Below are positions 41,416-50,036 of a stretch of DNA of 64,000 bases, in pieces. The stretch is from contig JBMDWZ010000076.1 in NCBI GenBank assembly GCA_048594865.1, forward strand, positions 1-64,000, read 5' to 3'. Origin of the DNA: CALKWS01 sp048594865. Its GTDB lineage: Bacteria; Actinomycetota; Actinomycetes; Actinomycetales; Beutenbergiaceae. The notes below the pieces were generated by a model that was not told where the DNA came from, ran no database searches, and saw nothing but the letters and a program-made list of their open reading frames with translations. The stretch's first letter is position 1. Every line of letters begins with the position of its first letter. The translations under genes were made by a program, and so were the position numbers.

Positions 41416-42959
41416 CCGGCGACGGCGGAATCCAAGTCTGCGGCCAACGCACCGTCGACCCGGGCGCGCAGTCGGGTGCCTTCGGGCAGGTGTTCGGTGC
41501 TGATGACCTCACCGGCCACGTGCGCCCGGTGCACCAGGTCTCCGCGCTGGTACGGAACCACCAGGTCTACCTCGACCTGGGGTCGCGGCAGGGTCTGCGC
41601 GATGAGCTCCTTCAGTTCATCGACCCCGGCCCCGGTGCGCGCCGAAACGGCGACCGCGCCGGGCTCCTTGGTGCGCAACGCGGCCAGCGCCTCATCGGCG
41701 GCCAGGTCGCTCTTGTTCAGCGCGATGAGTTCGGGCAGGTCGCTGGTGCCCTCGATCTCCCGCAAGACGGCGCGTACGGCTTCTATCTGACCGCGCGGGT
41801 CTGGGTGGGAGGCATCGACGACGTGCACGATCACGTCACTCTCGGCGACCTCTTCCAGGGTGGAACGGAAGGCCTCGACGAGTTGGGTGGGCAGGTTGCG
41901 CACGAATCCGACGGTGTCGGCCAGGGTGTAAGCCCGGCCGTCCGCGGTTTCACTGCGGCGGACCGTGGGGTCCAAGGTCGCGAACAGTGCGTTCTCCACC
42001 AGCACCCCGGCGTCGGTGAGCCGGTTCAGTAGGGAGGACTTACCTGCGTTGGTGTAGCCCACGATCGCGACCGCCGGTGCGTAACCGCTGCGCCGCGCGC
42101 GCCGTTGACCTTCGCGTGCGGGGGCCATCTGGTTGATCTGGCGGCGCAGCTTGGCCATTCGAGTGCGAATCCGGCGGCGATCGAGTTCGATCTTTGTTTC
42201 ACCGGGTCCACGGGAGCCCATTCCGGCACCGGCGCCGATCCGGCCACCGGCCTGCCGGGACATCGACTCACCCCACCCACGAAGCCGTGGCATGAGGTAT
42301 TCCAACTGCGCGAGTTCAACCTGCGCCTTGCCCTCCCGGGACTTGGCGTGTTGGGCGAAGATGTCCAGGATCAGGGCGGTGCGGTCGATGACCTTGACCT
42401 TGACCACGTCTTCCAGGCCACGCCGTTGCGAGGGTGCGAGCTCGGTATCCACAACCACGGTGTCGGCGCCGGCGGACTTCACCAAGGACGCTAATTCGGC
42501 CGCCTTACCCGACCCGAGGTAGGTGCCGGGGTCGGGGTTAGCGCGGCGTTGGATGACCGCGTCGAGGACCTGAGATCCGGCGGTCTCGGCCAGGGCGGCA
42601 AGTTCACGCAGCGACACCTCGGCCTGCTCAACGGTGCCCTCAGTCCACAGACCCACCAGGACCACCCGCTCCAGGCGCAACTGCCGGTACTCAACTTCGG
42701 TGACGTCGTCGAGCTCGGTGGACAAACCGCCGACGCGCCGCAGGGCGTGCCGTTCGGCCACGTCGAGTTGCTCGCCGTCGTGTTCGGTGTAGCCGGCGTC
42801 TTGGTCTTGGATGGAGGCGCTGCCACGCGAAAGGATCCGGTCGACTACTTCCCGAGCCCTGTCCTCGGTATCCGGCGCCGGTGTCTGCTCGCTGATCTGC
42901 GAGGTCTCGGCGCTGGTGCCGTGGCTGGTGCGCTCTTGCACCGGGTTCTGCTCGGGCAT
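41412..42959 (-). CDS. hflX: Ribosome-associated GTPase HflX
   Basis: 515 residues from the ATG at 42959 (AAGGA upstream). An acidic N-terminal extension (about 1-85) precedes the HflX domain (NPDPGTYLGSGKAAEL, then RRIRTRMAKLRRQINQM). The G domain follows: G1 GYTNAGKSSLLN, G2 TLDPTVRR, G3 DTVGFVRNLP, G4 NKSD. HflX splits or rescues ribosomes under stress. The frame extends upstream to 43037 but overlaps the divergent methyltransferase region, so it is not favoured. Confidence 0.95.
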   Translation of the reverse strand: MPEQNPVQERTSHGTSAETSQISEQTPAPDTEDRAREVVDRILSRGSASIQDQDAGYTEHDGEQLDVAERHALRRVGGLSTELDDVTEVEYRQLRLERVVLVGLWTEGTVEQAEVSLRELAALAETAGSQVLDAVIQRRANPDPGTYLGSGKAAELASLVKSAGADTVVVDTELAPSQRRGLEDVVKVKVIDRTALILDIFAQHAKSREGKAQVELAQLEYLMPRLRGWGESMSRQAGGRIGAGAGMGSRGPGETKIELDRRRIRTRMAKLRRQINQMAPAREGQRRARRSGYAPAVAIVGYTNAGKSSLLNRLTDAGVLVENALFATLDPTVRRSETADGRAYTLADTVGFVRNLPTQLVEAFRSTLEEVAESDVIVHVVDASHPDPRGQIEAVRAVLREIEGTSDLPELIALNKSDLAADEALAALRTKEPGAVAVSARTGAGVDELKELIAQTLPRPQVEVDLVVPYQRGDLVHRAHVAGEVISTEHLPEGTRLRARVDGALAADLDSAVAG

Positions 42960-43078
42960 GGGTTCCTTGTCTGCTTGGCTGAAGTGGACCTCAAGTTTCC
43001 CACGCTCGCGCGAATCGTCCAATGCTTTTCCGCGCACGGCTTAGTTGGTCGCGGGCCCCGATGGCCTCCGGTGGCCGA

Positions 43079-43084
43079 TATCCT
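43079..43084 (+). promoter_or_regulatory. Predicted leaderless -10 for the methyltransferase gene
   Basis: TATCCT ends 6 nt before the GTG at 43091, the spacing expected when transcription begins at the start codon. Confidence 0.45.
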
Positions 43085-43090
43085 CACCGG

Positions 43091-43696
43091 GTGCCGCATT
43101 ACTTCGACTCCAGTCCCACCGGCCCCAGCCAGGAACGAACGCTCACCGTGAACCTGCGCGGGCAAGAGGTCGGTGTCACCACCGATCGGGGGGTGTTCTC
43201 CACCGACCGGCTGGACCTGGGCACCGGGGTGTTGCTGCGCATGGTCCCCGACCCACCGGCGGGCGGCACGCTGCTGGACCTGGGCTGTGGCTGGGGTCCG
43301 ATCGCGCTCTCGATGGCCGCCGCATCACCCGGTGCTCGGGTGTTAGCGGTGGACGTCAACGAACGCGCCCTGTCCCTCACCCGGGACAACGCCAAGCGCC
43401 TGGGCTTAACGAACGTGCAGACCTTCACCCCCGAGGCGCTCCTTGCCGCCGAACCGGAGTTGGCGATCGATGAGTTGTGGTCCAATCCCCCGATCCGGGT
43501 GGGCAAACAGGTACTGCATGACCTGATGCGCACCTGGATTCCACGAATCAACGACGACGGCGTAGCGCAGTTGGTGGTGCAGACGAACCTGGGATCTGAC
43601 TCGCTGCAGCGGTGGCTACAGTCCGAGCTGGAGGTCGAGGTGACGCGCCTGGGGAGCTCGAAGGGGTTCCGGGTGTTGAGCGTGCGCCGCGCCTAG
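43091..43696 (+). CDS. RsmC/RlmG-like class I methyltransferase
   Basis: 201 residues. SAM-binding motif LLDLGCGWGPIALSMA, acidic VLAVDVNERAL and the catalytic NPPI motif (WSNPPIRVGK) identify a small methyltransferase domain of the rRNA guanine-N2 type. Proteins of this size correspond to the catalytic half of RsmC. The start GTG 43091 (PHYFDSSP) is favoured because conserved sequence begins at once and a -10 hexamer sits 6 nt upstream; an ATG at 43061 is possible. Divergent from hflX. Confidence 0.85.
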   Translation: MPHYFDSSPTGPSQERTLTVNLRGQEVGVTTDRGVFSTDRLDLGTGVLLRMVPDPPAGGTLLDLGCGWGPIALSMAAASPGARVLAVDVNERALSLTRDNAKRLGLTNVQTFTPEALLAAEPELAIDELWSNPPIRVGKQVLHDLMRTWIPRINDDGVAQLVVQTNLGSDSLQRWLQSELEVEVTRLGSSKGFRVLSVRRA

Positions 43697-43713
43697 GGCG
43701 GCGGATCGCTAGG

Positions 43714-44706
43714 TCAGTTCGCGGCGAGCACCGCGGTGCTCAATGGCGACACCTGCGCGGTCAACTCGGCGGGACCGGTGAGTTCGACGTGCCCGTTGTC
43801 CATGATGGTGACCCGTAACTGCCCGCCGGGCACCTCAACGAACCAGGTATCAGGGGCGCCATCGCCAAACCAACTGCGCACGGCGATCGCCGCAGCGCAC
43901 GCGCCAGTCCCACACGATTCGGTCTCACCCGACCCGCGTTCGTGCACGCGCATTTTCACCACACCAACGGTCTCGGTGCCGACCACGTCACCGGTCTCAT
44001 CGACCACTTCGATGTCCTGTTCACCAAGCGGGACCACCAGTTCCACGTTCGCGCCGTCGGCCGGCAGCGGGTCGATGACCGGCGCCGTAGACAGATCGGC
44101 CTTTTCCAGTTCGCTGGGGTCGGTGAGGGCGATGACCGCGTGCGGGTTCGGAACGGCGACCCGCAAGCCCGGGCGAGCTCCCGGCAACCCGGCCACGTCG
44201 ATGCTGACGTCGGAGCCGGCCGCGAGCGCCTCGTCTCCCCCGGGGACCGTCCATGGCCCCATGTCGACGGCAAACTGGTCACCTTCACGCCGCACAATCA
44301 ACTCACCGGCGCGGGTAGCGATCGGCACCACATCGCCGTCGGGCAGGTCGATCAGGCCCTGCTGCATGAGGAAGGCGACGAACACCCGGATGCCGTTCCC
44401 GCACATCTGGGAGACCGAGCCGTCGGAGTTGCGGTAGTCCATGAACCATTGGGCGTCCACGAGTGGGACGTCCAGCAGTTCGGTCGTGGCCGATTCCACC
44501 CGGACCGCACGGATCGCGCCGTCGGCGCCGATGCCGCGCCGGCGGTCGCACAGCGCGGCCACGTCACTCTGCGTCCAGGGCAGGTCCGCTTCGGGGTCCA
44601 GGGTGAGCAGGAAGTCGTTCCCGGTGCCGTGGCCCTTGATCAACGCCAACCCCTGCACCTGCGCTAGTCCGTGGGCGGCCGGTGCGTCCTGCTCGATGGG
44701 ATCCAT
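43714..44706 (-). CDS. dapF: Diaminopimelate epimerase
   Basis: 330 residues; converts LL- to meso-diaminopimelate. The two catalytic cysteines are in SQMCGNGIRVF and ETESCGTGACAAA, and KGHGTGNDFLL is the N-terminal substrate loop. It is somewhat longer than E. coli DapF (274 residues) because of internal insertions. A TAGGCT hexamer 6 nt before the ATG suggests its own leaderless promoter inside the miaA 3' end. If MurE uses lysine, this enzyme serves lysine synthesis only. Confidence 0.95.
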   Translation of the reverse strand: MDPIEQDAPAAHGLAQVQGLALIKGHGTGNDFLLTLDPEADLPWTQSDVAALCDRRRGIGADGAIRAVRVESATTELLDVPLVDAQWFMDYRNSDGSVSQMCGNGIRVFVAFLMQQGLIDLPDGDVVPIATRAGELIVRREGDQFAVDMGPWTVPGGDEALAAGSDVSIDVAGLPGARPGLRVAVPNPHAVIALTDPSELEKADLSTAPVIDPLPADGANVELVVPLGEQDIEVVDETGDVVGTETVGVVKMRVHERGSGETESCGTGACAAAIAVRSWFGDGAPDTWFVEVPGGQLRVTIMDNGHVELTGPAELTAQVSPLSTAVLAAN

Positions 44707-44712
44707 GGGGCC

Positions 44713-44718
44713 AGCCTA
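44713..44718 (-). promoter_or_regulatory. Predicted leaderless -10 for dapF
   Basis: TAGGCT on the minus strand, 6 nt before the dapF ATG; it includes the miaA stop codon TAG. Confidence 0.4.
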
Positions 44719-45618
44719 ACTCTCGGCGACGAGCGCCAGCGTTTGCTCCAGTGCCCCCGGCCCGGCGGGCAGCCAAGTGATTCGAGGGTCGCGACGGAAC
44801 CACTTGATCTGCCGGCTTGCCAACTGCCTGGTCGCCGTCGTCGTGGATTCCACGGCTTGGGCGATGGTGCACCGCTGCTGCAGGGCGTCGATGGCTTGGG
44901 CGTACCCCACGGCCCGGCTCGCCGTTTTGCCCTGCTGTAGTCCCCCCTGCAGCAGACGTTGCGTCTCCGCCAGCAAACCGTCGTCGAACATCGCCTGGGC
45001 GCGCTGGGCGATCCGCATGTTGAGTTCCTCCCGCGGCACCTGCAGGCCCACCTGGATCGCCGGGACGTGGTATCGATGCTGCGGCAACGAGGCCGAATAT
45101 GGCTTCCCGGTGAGCTCGATTACTTCCAGGGCTCGCACGATCCGGCGGGCGTTGGCTCGGTCGATGCGCTGCGCGGCGGCGGGATCGGCGCGGGTCAACT
45201 CATCGTGCAGCACCCCGGGGCCTTGTTCGCTCGCACGTGACTCCAACGCCGCGCGAACGTCGGGGTCCGTGCCGGGAAAGGACATCTCATCTAGCAGCGC
45301 TCGCACGTACAGTCCCGAGCCCCCGACGACGACGGCGGGTCGCCCCCGGGCGGCGATAGCGCTGAGATCTGCGCGTGCGTGCGTTTGATAGGCGGCTACC
45401 GAGGCGTCCTGAGTGACGTCCAGGACGTCGAGTTGGTGGTGGGTGATTGCGCGCCGTTCGCCGATCGGAACTTTTGCAGTGCCGATGTCCATCCCCCGGT
45501 ACAGCTGCATGGCATCGGCGTTGACGATCTCGCCACCCATTTCTTGGGCGAGATCCAGCGCAAGTTCAGATTTTCCGGTCGCGGTTGGGCCAACGACGGC
45601 GATCACAGGGGCAGACAC
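44716..45618 (-). CDS. miaA: tRNA dimethylallyltransferase
   Basis: 300 residues from a GTG at 45618; prenylates A37 of tRNAs reading UNN codons. The P-loop is VVGPTATGKSELALDLA, followed by NADAMQLYRGMDIGTAK, GGSGLYVRALLD and a C-terminal KWFRRDPRI block. The GTG is chosen because a TAGGTT hexamer lies 7 nt upstream; an ATG at 45639 would add seven residues. miaB, the next enzyme in this tRNA modification, is also in the window. Confidence 0.94.
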   Translation of the reverse strand: MSAPVIAVVGPTATGKSELALDLAQEMGGEIVNADAMQLYRGMDIGTAKVPIGERRAITHHQLDVLDVTQDASVAAYQTHARADLSAIAARGRPAVVVGGSGLYVRALLDEMSFPGTDPDVRAALESRASEQGPGVLHDELTRADPAAAQRIDRANARRIVRALEVIELTGKPYSASLPQHRYHVPAIQVGLQVPREELNMRIAQRAQAMFDDGLLAETQRLLQGGLQQGKTASRAVGYAQAIDALQQRCTIAQAVESTTTATRQLASRQIKWFRRDPRITWLPAGPGALEQTLALVAES

Positions 45619-45625
45619 GGACACG

Positions 45626-45644
45626 AACCTATCGGGCATATGCT
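45626..45644. promoter_or_regulatory. Divergent leaderless -10 elements of miaA and the YbjN gene
   Basis: TAGGTT on the minus strand (45626-45631, 7 nt before the miaA GTG) and TATGCT on the plus strand (45639-45644, 8 nt before the YbjN ATG at 45653) point away from each other with only 7 bp between them. Confidence 0.45.
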
Positions 45645-45652
45645 GGGTAGCG

Positions 45653-46183
45653 ATGAGCACACCCGATGCAAGTGGCGATGACGACCTCGCCCCGGATGAA
45701 CAAGCCCCCAATAACCCCGAGTGGGACCTGTCCGAAGAGGACATCGCCGCAGCCGAGGTTCACCCCGTCAGCAAGGAACGGGTCCGTGACCTGATCAAGC
45801 GTCAGGGTCACAACTATCTGATCCGCCCCGACGGGCAGGCCGCCGGGATTTGGAACGGGTCGCTGTTCACCTTCACCGTGACCCAGCGGGTGTTCCAGGT
45901 TCGGGGCACTTGGAACCGCAACATCACCATCGAGCGGCGCGAAGAGATGATGGCGCTGATCAACAACTTCCACGCCCGAAACCCGTGGCCGAAGTGCCTG
46001 CTGCAGGTGCTCGATGACGGCACCATGCGGTTGACCGCGGAGATGGACACCCCGATCAGTGCGGGTGCCTCCGACCAGCAACTCGGGCGCGCGATCCGGC
46101 TCGGCGTAGGCGCGAGCCTGTCGCTGTTCAAGCAACTCGGCGATAAGTACCCCGACCCACTGATGTCAGGTGAGAAGGCATGA
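45653..46183 (+). CDS. YbjN domain-containing protein (first of a pair)
   Basis: 176 residues. An acidic N-terminal tail (about 1-35) precedes a YbjN/T3SS-chaperone-like alpha/beta domain (FTFTVTQRVFQVRGTWNRN, then INNFHARNPWPKCLLQVLDD). The family's molecular role is unknown; in actinobacteria pairs of YbjN genes often lie together. It ends in a 4-nt overlap with the second YbjN gene. A longer frame upstream lies antisense to miaA and is not coding. Confidence 0.82.
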   Translation: MSTPDASGDDDLAPDEQAPNNPEWDLSEEDIAAAEVHPVSKERVRDLIKRQGHNYLIRPDGQAAGIWNGSLFTFTVTQRVFQVRGTWNRNITIERREEMMALINNFHARNPWPKCLLQVLDDGTMRLTAEMDTPISAGASDQQLGRAIRLGVGASLSLFKQLGDKYPDPLMSGEKA

Positions 46184-46677
46184 GCGAACCCACAGATCTT
46201 CCCGGTGTCTCGGAGTGGCCCGAGCCGGTGACGTTGGAACGCGTCGCGGAACTCGCCAAGGGTGCCGGGGTCACCATGGAGAGCACCGAAAATGGGCGAC
46301 TGCGGGCGCGGGTCGGCGAGAATCTCATCGAGGTGGCCCTCACCGACGATGCCAACAAGGTGCTGCGCATCCTTGGGCTATCGGGTGGGACGGTGGCCGA
46401 GGATCGGATCAACGACCTGGCCACGTTCGCCAACAACTGGCACCGTGAGCGGGTGTGGCCCACCCTGCTGTGGACCAAAGGCAAGGACGGCCAGGTGAAC
46501 CTGCGCAGCGTGTTCACCATCGATGTCACCGCCGGTTCATCCAACTCGCAATTGGCAATGGTGGTGCAGACCGGTCTGGCCGCGAGTGCTAAAGGGCTGG
46601 ACACGTTCCGTTCCGCAATCGCCGACGGGATCACCGAGCCGCCTCCACCGAGCGCGCCCGCTGCCGACCAGCAGTAG
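46180..46677 (+). CDS. YbjN domain-containing protein (second of a pair)
   Basis: 165 residues of the same fold as its neighbour but diverged (LIEVALTDDANKVLRILGL, then INDLATFANNWHRERVWPTLLW), ending in a Pro-rich tail. The shared NNFHAR/NNWHRE segment shows the two are paralogues. Translational coupling by ATGA suggests the two act as a hetero-pair, which is inference. Confidence 0.82.
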   Translation: MSEPTDLPGVSEWPEPVTLERVAELAKGAGVTMESTENGRLRARVGENLIEVALTDDANKVLRILGLSGGTVAEDRINDLATFANNWHRERVWPTLLWTKGKDGQVNLRSVFTIDVTAGSSNSQLAMVVQTGLAASAKGLDTFRSAIADGITEPPPPSAPAADQQ

Positions 46678-46692
46678 TACGCCGGAGCTGCG

Positions 46693-47463
46693 ATGACCCC
46701 CGAGGTGCGTGACCTGCGCGAATTGATCGCCGGCGCACGGAGGATCGTGGGGTTCACCGGCGCTGGGGTGTCGACGGAGTCGGGGATCCCCGACTTCCGC
46801 TCCGCCGGTGGGGTGTGGACCAAGTACGACCCGGCCACGTTCGACTTCGACGCCTTTGTCCGTGACGCCGCCGTGCGCCGGCTCAGTTGGCAAATGCGCC
46901 GGGAGTTCTTCGACGCTGGCGCCCAGCCAAATCCGGCACATCATGCGTTCGCCGAGTTGGAGCGACGTGGCGCAAGCACCGGGGTCATCACTCAGAACAT
47001 CGATGGCCTGCATCAGGCCGCCGGCTCGGTGAATGTGCTGGAGGTGCATGGCACCGCCAAGGAGGTCATGTGTATCGGCACCGACCCATCTCGCGGCACT
47101 CCGCGGGGCTGCGGGTGGCGGGTGCCGCACGAACAGGTGATGGACCTCGTGGACGCCGGTGAGGACGATCCGCACTGCCCACGGTGCGGTGGGCTGGTGA
47201 AGTCTGCGACGATCTCCTTCGGTCAGATGCTGGATGAGCACGTGATCAGCGCCGCGATCAAGTTGGCTCAAAGTAGCGACCTGCTCATTACCGCGGGATC
47301 CTCGCTACAGGTCTACCCGGCAGCAGGGTTGCCGATGGAGACGCTCAACCATGGTGGGCAGCTCGTGATCATTAACGATGAGCCCACACCGTTGGACGCC
47401 TACGCCGACCTGGTAATCCGTGGCAAAGCCGGGGTGGTACTGGGCCAGGCGGTGGCGCCGTAG
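46693..47463 (+). CDS. Sirtuin NAD-dependent protein deacylase
   Basis: 256 residues. NAD-binding GAGVSTESGIPDFRS, catalytic-histidine motifs TQNIDGLHQAAGS and EVHGTA, then four zinc-ligand cysteines: VMCIG, GCGW, and the CPRC pair near 154-160. No Ala-Tyr-Arg combination typical of desuccinylases is obvious, so deacetylation is the default guess. GGAG lies 5 nt before the ATG. It follows the YbjN pair by 15 bp and converges with miaB. Confidence 0.93.
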   Translation: MTPEVRDLRELIAGARRIVGFTGAGVSTESGIPDFRSAGGVWTKYDPATFDFDAFVRDAAVRRLSWQMRREFFDAGAQPNPAHHAFAELERRGASTGVITQNIDGLHQAAGSVNVLEVHGTAKEVMCIGTDPSRGTPRGCGWRVPHEQVMDLVDAGEDDPHCPRCGGLVKSATISFGQMLDEHVISAAIKLAQSSDLLITAGSSLQVYPAAGLPMETLNHGGQLVIINDEPTPLDAYADLVIRGKAGVVLGQAVAP

Positions 47464-47488
47464 CCGCGTTCGGTTACTCGCTGGGGCC

Positions 47489-47523
47489 AGTTCGCCGCGC
47501 GTAGGCTAGTTCGCCGCGCGTAG
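47489..47523. repeat. 16-bp direct duplication at the 3' end of miaB
   Basis: AGTTCGCCGCGCGTAG occurs at 47489-47504 and 47508-47523, a 19-bp tandem unit. The second copy contains the miaB stop and its last codons; the first lies just beyond the stop. Confidence 0.85.
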
Positions 47524-49038
47524 CGTCGGGATTCCCAGGCCGACTGGCTGCGGACCCGTTGGCTTGGGCTCGCTAGCCGCGTCCTTCGCCCGCTGGCCGA
47601 TCTCCCAGGCGTCCCCGGAGCGGGTTGGGCGGACCTCAAAAGTTCCGCCGTGGGCGCCGGAGTCTGCGATGAGGTGGTGCGGGGCCGAGGAGGTGACCTG
47701 CACGCTCACCATGTCCCCCGGGCGGGGTTGATCCTCGACGGGCACATCCGCGGGCATCGCCAGGTGAACCAGCCGGTTGTCTGGTGCCCGACCCGACAGC
47801 CTGCGGGTGGCGGTGTCCTTGCGACCTTCGCTCTGGGCGATGAGCACCTCCATGGTCCGGCCCACCTGCTTAGCGTTCTCCTCTTCGGAGATCCGCTCCT
47901 GGAGCTTGAGCAGCCGGCCGTAGCGTTCGGCAACCACGTCGGCCGGGACCTGATTCTCAAGCTCGGCGGCCGGGGTGCCTGGGCGCTTGGAGTACTGGAA
48001 GGTGAAGGCGCTGGAGAACCGGGAGGCCTCCACGACTCTCAGGGTGTCTTCGAAGTCCTCATCGGTCTCACCAGGGAACCCGACGATGATGTCGGTGGTG
48101 ATGGCGGCGTCGGGCATCTGGGCCCGTACCCGGTCCAGGATCCCGAGGAACTTGGCGGACCGGTAGGACCGGCGCATGGCGCGCAAGATGGAGTCCGAGC
48201 CGGACTGCAATGGCATATGCAGTGAGGGCATGACGTTGTGGGTTTGGGCCATCGCGTCGATAACGTCGTCGGTGAACGCGGCCGGGTGCGGTGAGGTGAA
48301 GCGCACACGTTCCAGGCCTTCGATGTGCCCGCAGGCGCGCAGCAGTTTGGCGAACGCGCCTCGGTCCCCGAAGCCCACGCCATAGGAATTGACGTTCTGA
48401 CCCAGAAGCGTGACCTCCAACGCACCCTGGCTGACCACGGCGCCAACTTCGGCGAGCACGTCCCCTGGCCGGCGGTCGCGCTCCTTGCCGCGCAGGCTCG
48501 GAACGATGCAGAAGGTGCACGTGTTGTTGCAGCCCACTGAGATCGACACCCAAGCCGCATACGCGCTCTCGCGCCGGGTGGGCAGGGTGGAGGGAAAGAC
48601 CTGCAAGGACTCTTCGATCTCCACTTGGGCGCTCTCGTTGTGCCGTGCCCGTTCCAGGAGCACAGGCAGCACGTCCAAGTTGTGGGTGCCGAACACCACG
48701 TCCACCCACGGCGCGCGCTCTACGATGCCCGCACGATCCTGTTGTGCCAGGCACCCGCCAACGGCGATCTGAAAGTCCGGGCGCTCCTTCTTGATCGAAG
48801 CGAGCTGGCCGAGGTTCCCGTACAGCCGCTCGGCCGCGTTCTCCCGCACGGCGCAGGTGTTGATCACCACAACGTCGGCCCGCGCGGCCTGATCGAGCAG
48901 CGATCCGGTGGTGTCACCAGAGTCGACGTATCCGGCCTGCTCAAGCATTCCGGACATGCGCTCGGAGTCGTGCACATTCATTTGGCAGCCCAAAGTGCGC
49001 ACCAGGTAGGTGCGGGCTGGCTGGGTTGGAGCGCTCAC
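47506..49038 (-). CDS. miaB: tRNA-2-methylthio-N6-dimethylallyladenosine synthase
   Basis: 510 residues from the GTG at 49038. Cysteines of the N-terminal cluster are in TLGCQMN, INTCAV and GGCLAQ. The radical-SAM cluster is GCNNTCTFCIVP, and a TRAM domain follows near the C-terminus. It methylthiolates the base made by MiaA. A TAGAAT hexamer 8 nt upstream and absence of a ribosome binding site suggest a leaderless message. Divergent from gluA. Confidence 0.95.
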   Translation of the reverse strand: MSAPTQPARTYLVRTLGCQMNVHDSERMSGMLEQAGYVDSGDTTGSLLDQAARADVVVINTCAVRENAAERLYGNLGQLASIKKERPDFQIAVGGCLAQQDRAGIVERAPWVDVVFGTHNLDVLPVLLERARHNESAQVEIEESLQVFPSTLPTRRESAYAAWVSISVGCNNTCTFCIVPSLRGKERDRRPGDVLAEVGAVVSQGALEVTLLGQNVNSYGVGFGDRGAFAKLLRACGHIEGLERVRFTSPHPAAFTDDVIDAMAQTHNVMPSLHMPLQSGSDSILRAMRRSYRSAKFLGILDRVRAQMPDAAITTDIIVGFPGETDEDFEDTLRVVEASRFSSAFTFQYSKRPGTPAAELENQVPADVVAERYGRLLKLQERISEEENAKQVGRTMEVLIAQSEGRKDTATRRLSGRAPDNRLVHLAMPADVPVEDQPRPGDMVSVQVTSSAPHHLIADSGAHGGTFEVRPTRSGDAWEIGQRAKDAASEPKPTGPQPVGLGIPTLRAAN

Positions 49039-49046
49039 GGGCTGCG

Positions 49047-49052
49047 ATTCTA
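49047..49052 (-). promoter_or_regulatory. Predicted leaderless -10 for miaB
   Basis: TAGAAT on the minus strand, close to the consensus TATAAT, 8 nt before the GTG start. Confidence 0.5.
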
Positions 49053-49153
49053 CGCGCCAAATCCGATGACCACGAGCGCGCGGCGCAATGGGCACCTAAT
49101 GATCGAGTCCGATTTGTAATGTTCTGCGTGAAGCGACCGAAACATCGAGGCAG

Positions 49154-49159
49154 TAGGTT
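49154..49159 (+). promoter_or_regulatory. Predicted leaderless -10 for gluA
   Basis: TAGGTT ends 6 nt before the gluA ATG. No ribosome binding site lies between. Confidence 0.45.
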
Positions 49160-49165
49160 GCACCT

Positions 49166-49969
49166 ATGTCAGAACAGACACCGGCCACCAGCGACCTCAC
49201 CACACCGGCTTCCGAAACCGAGGCCGCCGTAGGTCAACCGTTGGTAATCCTCTCCGAGGTGCAGAAGCACTTCGGAGACCTGCACGTGCTCAAAGACATC
49301 AACCTCACCGTGCACCGGGGCGAGGTTGTCGTGGTGATCGGCCCCTCAGGGTCTGGTAAGTCCACCCTGTGCCGCACGATCAATCGGCTCGAGCCCATCG
49401 GCAGCGGCTCGATCACCTTGGACGGTAAGAACCTCCCCGCCGAGGGCCGGGCGCTGGCCCGGCTGCGCGCAGACGTGGGAATGGTGTTCCAGTCCTTCAA
49501 CCTCTTCGCACACAAATCGATCCTTGAAAACGTCACGCTTGGACCGATCAAGGTCAAGAAAATGAAGAAGGCCGAGGCCAAAGAAGTCGCCATGGACCTT
49601 CTGGAGCGTGTGGGGGTAGCGAACCAAGCCGACAAGATGCCTGCCCAGCTCTCCGGTGGTCAGCAGCAGCGGGTCGCGATTGCACGTGCTCTGGCGATGC
49701 GACCCAAGGTGATGCTCTTCGATGAGCCCACCTCGGCCTTGGACCCCGAAATGGTCAACGAGGTTCTGGACGTCATGGTGACCTTGGCGAAGGAGGGCAT
49801 GACGATGGTTGTGGTCACCCACGAGATGGGCTTTGCGCGCAAGGCCGCAGACCGTGTGGTGTTCATGGCCGATGGGCAGATCGTTGAATCCAACGACCCC
49901 GAATCGTTCTTCGGAAACCCGCAAAGCGACCGGGCAAAAGACTTCCTCGGCAAGATCCTGACGCACTGA
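49166..49969 (+). CDS. gluA: Glutamate ABC transporter ATP-binding protein
   Basis: 267 residues. After a 25-residue Thr/Ala/Glu-rich extension: Walker A GPSGSGKSTLCRTINRLE, ABC signature LSGGQQQRVAIARALAM, Walker B MLFDEPTSALDP and the H-loop VVTHEMGF. The sequence is of the polar amino acid uptake family. First gene of gluABCD, as in Corynebacterium, where the same operon lies beside recX and recA. Confidence 0.93.
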   Translation: MSEQTPATSDLTTPASETEAAVGQPLVILSEVQKHFGDLHVLKDINLTVHRGEVVVVIGPSGSGKSTLCRTINRLEPIGSGSITLDGKNLPAEGRALARLRADVGMVFQSFNLFAHKSILENVTLGPIKVKKMKKAEAKEVAMDLLERVGVANQADKMPAQLSGGQQQRVAIARALAMRPKVMLFDEPTSALDPEMVNEVLDVMVTLAKEGMTMVVVTHEMGFARKAADRVVFMADGQIVESNDPESFFGNPQSDRAKDFLGKILTH

Positions 49970-50003
49970 ACTGCACGTACGGTTCCTCACCGAACCACTC
50001 ACA

Positions 50004-50019
50004 TCGCACCCGCGTGCGA
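50004..50019 (+). repeat. Hairpin between gluA and gluB
   Basis: TCGCAC CCGC GTGCGA, a 6-bp perfect stem, with a weaker GGTTC/GAACC hairpin just before it (49981-49996). It may stabilise upstream mRNA or set the expression ratio of the binding protein. Confidence 0.5.
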
Positions 50020-50036
50020 GCAATGAAGGAGAAAAG

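Noticed and set aside
41397..42032. Plus-strand frame antisense to dinG and hflX
   Set aside because: Shadow of two conserved genes; no ribosome binding site or recognisable domain.
49970..50036. tRNA or riboswitch in the gluA-gluB gap
   Set aside because: Only two short hairpins are present; no cloverleaf or known aptamer core fits in 67 nt.
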